This document shows positions 58,715-64,000 of a stretch of DNA of 64,000 bases, piece by piece. Each line of letters begins with the position of its first letter. Within the stretch, counting starts at the first letter, position 1. Under the pieces are notes generated by a model that was not told the origin of the DNA, searched no databases, and was given only the letters and a program-made list of their open reading frames with translations. A program made the translations under genes and the position numbers. Source of the stretch: Mesorhabditis belari (taxonomy: Eukaryota; Nematoda; Chromadorea; Rhabditida; Rhabditidae); contig CAUEEP010000732.1 of assembly GCA_958450365.1 (NCBI GenBank), positions 3,349,001 to 3,413,000 of the forward strand. The letters are read 5' to 3'.

Positions 58715-59045
58715 CAAAAAAAAAAATGAAAATCTCTTCATTTTGATTTTTGATTTGAATTTTTTTGATTTCCCGATACGAGTCCCCGATTATTTTTGCA
58801 TCAATAAATGCCTAGGTGTTCAAAAAAAAAAGTTTTCAGTTTTCAGTTTCAAATTTTCTTTCGGCAAACTTTTAAACTGAAACTTTTCCTATGAAAAATT
58901 TCGAAGATTTCTATTTCTGTGCACATTTTTTTGCTCATCACATTGACAGGGTTTTTTTTTGGATTTCAAATTCATTTTTTATTCTATTTTGCTTGGCTCA
59001 ATAAATAAAATAATATGAAACAAATTGCTTTAAAAAAAATCTAAT

Positions 59046-59164
59046 TTTTATGTACTTTGTTCTCAAAAAATGTAAACACACCCTTTCTGGCTCACTGAAT
59101 TTAGCCTCTAGAAGATTCAGTGCGCCAGAAGATGTGCGTTTACAGAGTTGAGCACAAAGTACAC
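59046..59164. mobile_element. Hairpin MITE, fullest copy of the GTACTTTGTGCTC family
   Basis: 119 bp: TGTACTTTGTTCTCAAAAAA.., ACACACCCTTTCTGGCTCAC, a 20-bp centre, then GTGCGCCAGAAGATGTGCG.. and TTGAGCACAAAGTACAC as inverted arms. Many half copies lie elsewhere in the window. Confidence 0.75.
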
Positions 59165-59176
59165 AGAGTTTTCAAG

Positions 59177-62100
59177 TTATTCGGTGTCAATTTCACCCCG
59201 GAGCACTGTAACAGCTGTGCCAGTGATGGAGATTCGATCATTTTCTTCCAGAGTCACATCGAATTGAGCGCCCCGACCTGGGTAGGCTTGGAGGCCTGAA
59301 ATCAGCAGGAAATATGTATTGCTGAAATAAAAAGACTAGCACTTCGAGAGACAACTTTAGCCTGGATCAACCAGAAGCAAAGCCTGGATCTGGCTCTGAA
59401 CTGGCTCTGACCTGGCTCCGACCTGGCTCTGACCTGGTCCTGACCTGGTTCTGACCTGGCTCTGACTTGGCTCTGAACTGGCCTTGCTACACTCCTTCTT
59501 CAACTCTTCTTGCTCAAATTTTTCTTTACTGTAGCTTGAAATTGATTACTATAATAGAATCAAGAAAGAAAGCTTAAAGCTTAAGCTTAAAAGAGCTTAA
59601 GAAAGCTTAAGAAAAGCTTAAGAAAGCTTAAGAAAGCTTAAGAGAGCTTAAGAAAAGCTTAAGAAAAGCTTAAATCCTTTCCTCTCATTCACTCACCATA
59701 CAATTGTTTCCTCTCGAAAACCCGAGCCCAAAACGGTCCGAGCGCGCATTGAGCCGAGCCTGAAATTGGGCTCTTGATTACAGCGACTTTGATAATAATG
59801 ATAGAAACATTAATAAAGATTCAGAATCACATCAAAGTAGTGAAGGAATTGGTAAAAAGTAGATTTCCGGAGAGGGGATTGCTTTTGCTTTTGCTTTCCC
59901 GGTAATTTCCCTAACCACTGAGCTATCCAGAAACTTGGAAAGAGAAAGAGGGAAAGACAATTGTTTCCTCTTGAGTTCAAATCCTCATTAATTATCCTGA
60001 TACTTACCAGTGGCTGGATCTTCAGCAATGCCGACCCAAGGTGCGAAATATCGACAAACGTAGTCGAACGGTCGACCATTCACATCAACGAAACCCTGGA
60101 TAAGTCTCTCAATCTTTTAGTAAATAGATTTTGGATCCTTTTTCAAATTCCCCTTCGGGCATTTGAAGGAAAACTTGGCTTTAACTTAGAGCTTTAACCT
60201 TTAACCTCGTAGTAAAACCTTGAAGTAAAACCTCCATCATTGAGGTCTTTTAAATCAGTTCATTGCTGGGTAAAGTACTAGCAATCGTTTACTAACAATA
60301 CAGTACCTATTCTTGATTTAACAATCTAATCCTAGCATATTTGAGCACCTGTTTCTCTGGATTTTTCGGCGCCATTGTGACAATGACTCCTCGCACAGTG
60401 CATCCCTCGGGATGAATCTCGATTAATGGGTGATTTTTGTGAATTGTTGCAAATTCGGCACTAAAATTGAAACCCTAATCTATTTAATCGATTCTAGAGA
60501 CTAAAAAATAAACTCAATCATTAAAATAAACAAACTTTCTTTACCTTGTTGTCTCCGAGTCGAGCACGATCAATAATTTCTTTGCTTTTATGCCAATAGT
60601 CACTCCGATCACTTTCAAATTTTCAGGGATTAACTCCTAAATGGTTATGAATATAAATATTAAATTGTTAGATAGATTACCTTAACTATTGCTTGAAACA
60701 TAGCTAAATTTCCCTCAGTAAACTCGGGAAAAAGTTGTTTAAATGGAGAGTCGAGATTTGAGAGGGGAATGTAGGAGATCTAAAAAATGACCAAATTTAT
60801 GAGAATTTTTATTATTTTATCTATTATTTTACAGAAAATATACTTGGTTTCCATTTAAAACTGAAATTAACATTAATAAAAATTCTGTTAATCTAATAAA
60901 ATGAATGGGAAAAGAGTCGAAAGTATTTGGTGTGTGAAAAAGTAATCCACGTTTTTTATTTTTATCTGATGACCAAATAAGACGCTGTCTTCTCTAAAAC
61001 CCTCGTTCAACCTCTTCAGAAATAGGCCTTACATTAAATTGTGATGGGTCAACCGCAAGGAAACGCTTGAATGCCATGAATTTTATCAAAAAGTTGGATA
61101 CCACATGAACGATAACGCGCGATCACATGTCTCTTTACAGACTCGACAAAAAAATCCAGAGTGTTGGATGGAAGGTTTTACCACATCCACCTTATAGTCC
61201 AGACCTTTCTCCATCTGATTATTATTTATTTTTGTCTCTGTCTAACTTTTTGGTCAATAAACGGTTCTATTCCGAAGAAGATGTCAAAACCGAGGTTGAT
61301 CTTTTCTTCGCCTCTACGGACCAAGACTTTTTATTATCGTGGAATGTTTTTACTTGTAGAACGTTGGCAAAAGGTTGTTCTTTCGAATGGTGATTACTTC
61401 GTTGAATAAAAATTATTTTAACGAAACTTATGGTCTTTTATATTTAAACGTTAATAGTTCTAATAGTTCTAGCAAGTATTTGCGCTTCTTTTCCCGACAT
61501 TTTAATAATTCTTTTTCTTTATAGATAAGTTTTTAGCAATAAAATTTTAATCTTTATTTAATCTTTATTTAATTTTTATTTAAAACTTGCACTATATTGT
61601 GGGAAATCCATGACAACTCGCTGGGGATCGGCTTTTTTAACGATAAGATCCCCGGAGAGGGTACGGAAAGTGAGTGACGCGTTGGCGTTGCCTGAATGTT
61701 TTCACTTTACTAGCGATCGATGTTTGTTTACTGTCTATTTTCTTGATCTTCTTTCCTTTTTATAACACATTTTTCATTGATTTTCAATATCTAAATCGTT
61801 TTTTTTTAATGGATTCAAATTTCCGATTTAAATCCGTTTGAAATTTGTATGTAAAAAAGCCAGATTTTGTGCTGTTTGTCTGCGTATCAAGCGATCAGAC
61901 AGTATCTAGCGATCAGACAGTATCTAGCGATCAGACAGTATCTAGCGATCAGACAGTATCTAGCGATCAGACAGTATCTAGCGATCAGACAGTATCTAGC
62001 GATCAGACAGTATCTAGCGATCAGACAGTATCTAGCGATCAGACAGTATCTAGCGAGCTTATGCTCCTCGGAAACAGCCGAGTGGTAAGTGCACTAGGTT

Positions 62101-62699
62101 CTCAACCTGCTAGCCCTGGTTCGAGCCCGGACTTGAGTGAAACTTTTCAGTGCTCAGTGCTTTTTCAGTACCTTCTTTTTGAAAAGATAATATGAGATAA
62201 TCCAATTGACTTCTTTAGCTTTCTTTAATGAATCTAGAATATAAAATTTTCTATAATACCAATTTCATAAAACAAAACGTGAGATGTGGCAAGAGTGGCA
62301 TGACCGCAGAGAGGTACTTCATCCGTTGGAGTGAACCAACGAAGGGAGAATAGGGAGCCTAAAAAGAAGAAATTAAGTGTGCCAGAAAAGATTTGCATTC
62401 ATCCAAAAAATCATTGGGTTTAAAGTTACCAGTCTTGAAGTCTTTCCCTTCTTCTAAAGACACCGGATAGGTTGTTTCGGAGAGATTGAACTCGGCGGCG
62501 ATTCTTTGATATTCCTGATCGGCTAGTTTCTAGAAATTGTACTCTTTTGGTAATTGAATGGAAAGTTAACAGTGATTAAATAAATAATGATTATCTTTCA
62601 AAATATTCCTTTTACCTTTTCAAAAAGACAAACAGCTGCCTGATTTCCGGCAAATTTCGTGTTGGTGAAGGCATCGATGAGGAAAGCGGGACGCTTCAT
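59177..62699 (-). CDS. PhzF-domain protein (phenazine-biosynthesis-like, isomerase fold)
   Basis: Soluble enzyme of the PhzF/MAWBP family (diaminopimelate-epimerase-like fold; animal members have poorly known substrates). About 8 small exons on the minus strand. The start ATG at 62699 gives [20 protein letters not shown], the standard N-terminus (xDAFTxxxFxGNxAAV). Then EEYQRIA-type helix ([17 protein letters not shown]), [20 protein letters not shown] (the family [14 protein letters not shown] motif), [42 protein letters not shown] and [11 protein letters not shown] (the second motif, E/DP.TGSA.C), and [12 protein letters not shown] with [12 protein letters not shown] at the end; stop at 59177. 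The Glu expected in the N-terminal catalytic region is not certain from this model. The intron between about 60785 and 62275 has been enlarged by a mariner remnant, an 18-bp minisatellite and a tRNA-like sequence. Confidence 0.9.
59580..59672. repeat. AAGCTTAAGAA tandem repeat
   Basis: About eight copies of a 10-11-bp AGCTTAAGAAA unit in a PhzF intron. A CTCTGACCTGG-type run (about 59390-59475) precedes it. Confidence 0.8.
60925..61440 (+). pseudogene. Decayed mariner transposase in a PhzF intron
   Basis: The C-terminal half of a mariner (DD34D) transposase: [13 protein letters not shown] (around the second Asp), then, one frame over after an A-run, [20 protein letters not shown] (third Asp in PSDY), [17 protein letters not shown], and, again shifted, [14 protein letters not shown] at the end. 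At least two frameshifts; the N-terminal DNA-binding half is missing or unreadable. Left-end sequence GGTGTGTGAAAAAGTAATCC may be a remnant of the terminal repeat. Confidence 0.82.
61889..62054. repeat. 18-bp minisatellite
   Basis: Nine perfect copies of AGCGATCAGACAGTATCT. Being a multiple of three, it is open in several frames, which makes the Ser-Asp-Gln-Thr-Val frame here. Confidence 0.95.
62050..62130 (+). pseudogene. tRNA-like sequence, degenerate
   Basis: AGCCGAGTGGTAAGTGC (A-box-like) and CTGGTTCGAGCCC (B box) directly after the 18-bp array; an AGGTTCTCAACCT anticodon hairpin is present but the acceptor stem does not pair. Confidence 0.5.
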
Positions 62700-62739
62700 T
62701 GATCTCAAAAAGATAACTGATAACTGATAACTTTTCTGA

Positions 62740-63385
62740 TCTGAAACTAAAACGCTTCCACACTTTATCATTTTCCGAAAATCGTTACCAAATTCGGAAT
62801 CTCCTACCTCGATTCTATCTACAGAAAAATTTCCAGCTTAATCGGTTCAAGGAGAGCTGAGAAATTGACGATTGAAAGTCCCCTAGGCTCTCTAAAGGAA
62901 ACTGCGAAAAAAAGACACTATTTTTGGGGGGCTTAGACGTGGGGCGTCGTGGCGGGCACTTGTGAGCCAGCTTCTTGGCCGCCAGGTGTGGAGGAAAGGG
63001 TAAAGGGAAACACGGGATCGGGCGGGCTCCTGGCCGACGACCGAACGTGCGCACCAAGCGGCACCTCGTCAGAGGGTGCGCCTCAACGGGAGCAGTCTTG
63101 GGCGGTCAAGGACTATGGTATGGTCAGCCCGAAGGGAAGTAAGCTATAGGCTATAGCCGACGCCCGAACGTCCACACCAAGCGGTACGTCTGCTTCCCCG
63201 AAAGGGGAGCAGTCTCAGACCCGAAACTAGGAGGGAATTCTAGAAATTCTAGAAGAGAGCCGAAAGACCCAAAAGAGAGCAGGTCCTCGCGTGTCACAGT
63301 GATGGGATAGCGTTCGGAGGTTGGGGGAACGGCTCCGCCCGGCGGTACCCGATCCTGCACACCCCAAATTTCTGGAGAAATTTGG
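62740..63385 (+). repeat. Large GC-rich dispersed repeat, continuous copy
   Basis: Matches 36515-37320 in the opposite orientation. Order: AAAACGCTTCCACAC, CGGAATCTCCTACCTCGATT, AAATTGACGATTGAAAGTCC, a GC-rich centre with CGTCGTGGCGGGC and two CCGAACGT..CACCAAGCGG blocks, then GGATAGCGTTCGGAGGTTG, CCGCCCGGCGGTACC and a TTTCTGGAGAAATTTGGATC end. It lies just upstream of the PhzF start and may carry that gene's promoter. Confidence 0.72.
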
Positions 63386-63934
63386 ATCAAAGATTTATTT
63401 TAGCGGAAAAATAATGATAAGGAACTAGCTGCCCAATAAATGGGAAAATATCATACTTGCAAATGGTCAATAAATAGGAGGCGTGGTTTTTAAGAAATTC
63501 TAGTGCAAAAAGGGGGGACAAGACTTTCTCGTTAACCTGATAAATGCAAATATAGATCTAATGGTGGGTATAAAAGGCATAAGTATCCAAAAATCTATCT
63601 AAAATATAAATTAATGTATGAAGAAACAATAGAAAGCTTCTTCTAAAGAAAATTTAATTAAAAATTTGTAAATCTGTGAAACGCTAAAAATGTTCGAAAG
63701 AAAAGCCACTTTTATTTTCTTTTCGGCGTAATTTCGTTGAATTTCTTCTCTTTGAGCAAAAATCGTGATTTGATAAGGAAAGAGATAAGATCACACAATG
63801 ATCCATCAAAAAAAAAAAAGAAAGGCTGTAATTAGTCATGTAATCTTTTCAAAAAAACAAATAATATTGAATGGAATGAGAAAAATGAAGTTTTCATTGC
63901 TTTTTTTTGTTCTAGTTTCTAGTTTGTAGTAAAG
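63386..63934. other. No gene or clear repeat seen
   Basis: AT-rich spacer with homopolymer runs. No spliced frame with family features could be found. Confidence 0.4.
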
Positions 63935-64000
63935 TCAAAGCTTTGGCAATCTCACGAATAATTTCCGATCAACCGTGATGCCGACGATTCGATCGATTTC
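63935..64000 (-). CDS. Possible 3' end of a gene running off the window
   Basis: A minus-strand frame open from the window edge for 21 codons (EIDRIVGITVDRKLFVRL..) to a TGA at 63935-63937. The composition is protein-like, but this is too short to name, and could be chance. Confidence 0.25.
   Translation of the reverse strand, partial: EIDRIVGITVDRKLFVRLPKL

Larger units (their letters stand above)
57832..59176. other. Spacer between convergent GPCR and PhzF-like genes
   Basis: Both genes end towards this region. It holds candidate RNA copy 2 (58068-58212), the GGACGTCC element (58449-58714) and a hairpin MITE (59046-59164); nothing else stands out. Confidence 0.6.

Noticed and set aside
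59870..59960. tRNA-like A box (GATAGCTCAGTGGTTAGG) on the minus strand
   Set aside because: No B box follows at the right distance on that strand; the TTCAAATCC nearby is on the other strand.
61845..62195. 116-codon plus frame with a Ser-Asp-Gln-Thr-Val repeat
   Set aside because: An 18-bp satellite (a multiple of three) keeps the frame open; there is no start context, no family match, and it lies in an intron.
1..64000. CRISPR array or phage-defence locus among the many direct repeats
   Set aside because: The tandem arrays have no unique spacers, there are no cas-like genes, and the gene structure is eukaryotic.

Overview
The window looks like nuclear DNA of a nematode, probably a free-living or rhabditid-type chromadorean; the species cannot be told from the sequence. 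Grounds: AT-rich sequence, genes split into many small exons with short introns and TTTTAG/TTTCAG acceptors, genes nested in introns of other genes, one gene pair spaced like a nematode operon, and protein families with nematode relatives. It is not bacterial: there are no long ORFs, so nearly all single-frame ORFs over 60 codons are either single exons or chance.

Layout. 904-7648 (minus): an SLC35A-type nucleotide-sugar transporter in 13 exons. Its last intron (about 3 kb) holds two tandem paralogous plus-strand genes (1506-2391 and 2998-3840) for small single-pass membrane proteins with a TPPPYP motif. Another intron holds a tRNA-Arg(ACG) gene. 7649-16444 is a repeat-filled spacer. 16445-18892 (minus): a second SLC35A-type transporter, with one apparent frameshift. 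19959-20405 (minus): a small membrane protein 108 bp downstream of exportin-T (20514-25737, minus). An exportin-T intron holds a plus-strand secreted Kunitz-domain gene (23545-24364). 26922-29176 (plus): an anillin-like protein that ends before the PH domain. 29177-51858 is a gene desert of about 22.7 kb, full of inverted-repeat elements, minisatellites, a LINE remnant and tRNA-like sequences. 51859-57831 (plus): a rhodopsin-family (neuropeptide-receptor-like) GPCR in 11 exons, with a 31-bp minisatellite, a pogo/Tigger-type transposon and a hairpin element in its introns. 59177-62699 (minus): a PhzF-domain enzyme with a decayed mariner transposon in one intron. 62740-63385: a GC-rich dispersed repeat shared with the 36.5-37.3 kb region. 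The last 66 bases may hold the end of one more minus-strand gene.

The genes do not form one pathway. They are a housekeeping and signalling mix: Golgi nucleotide-sugar import, tRNA export, cytokinetic scaffold, peptide receptor, and a metabolite isomerase-like enzyme. The most unusual content is the layered repeat landscape (elements inserted in elements, long near-perfect fold-backs, minisatellites grown inside terminal-inverted-repeat elements), the nested PPPYP gene pair, a duplicated structured sequence that may be a small RNA, and three homopolymer-length frameshifts in otherwise good genes, which suggest long-read assembly errors. All gene models were built by eye from splice signals, reading-frame continuity and recognised family motifs; no search was run.
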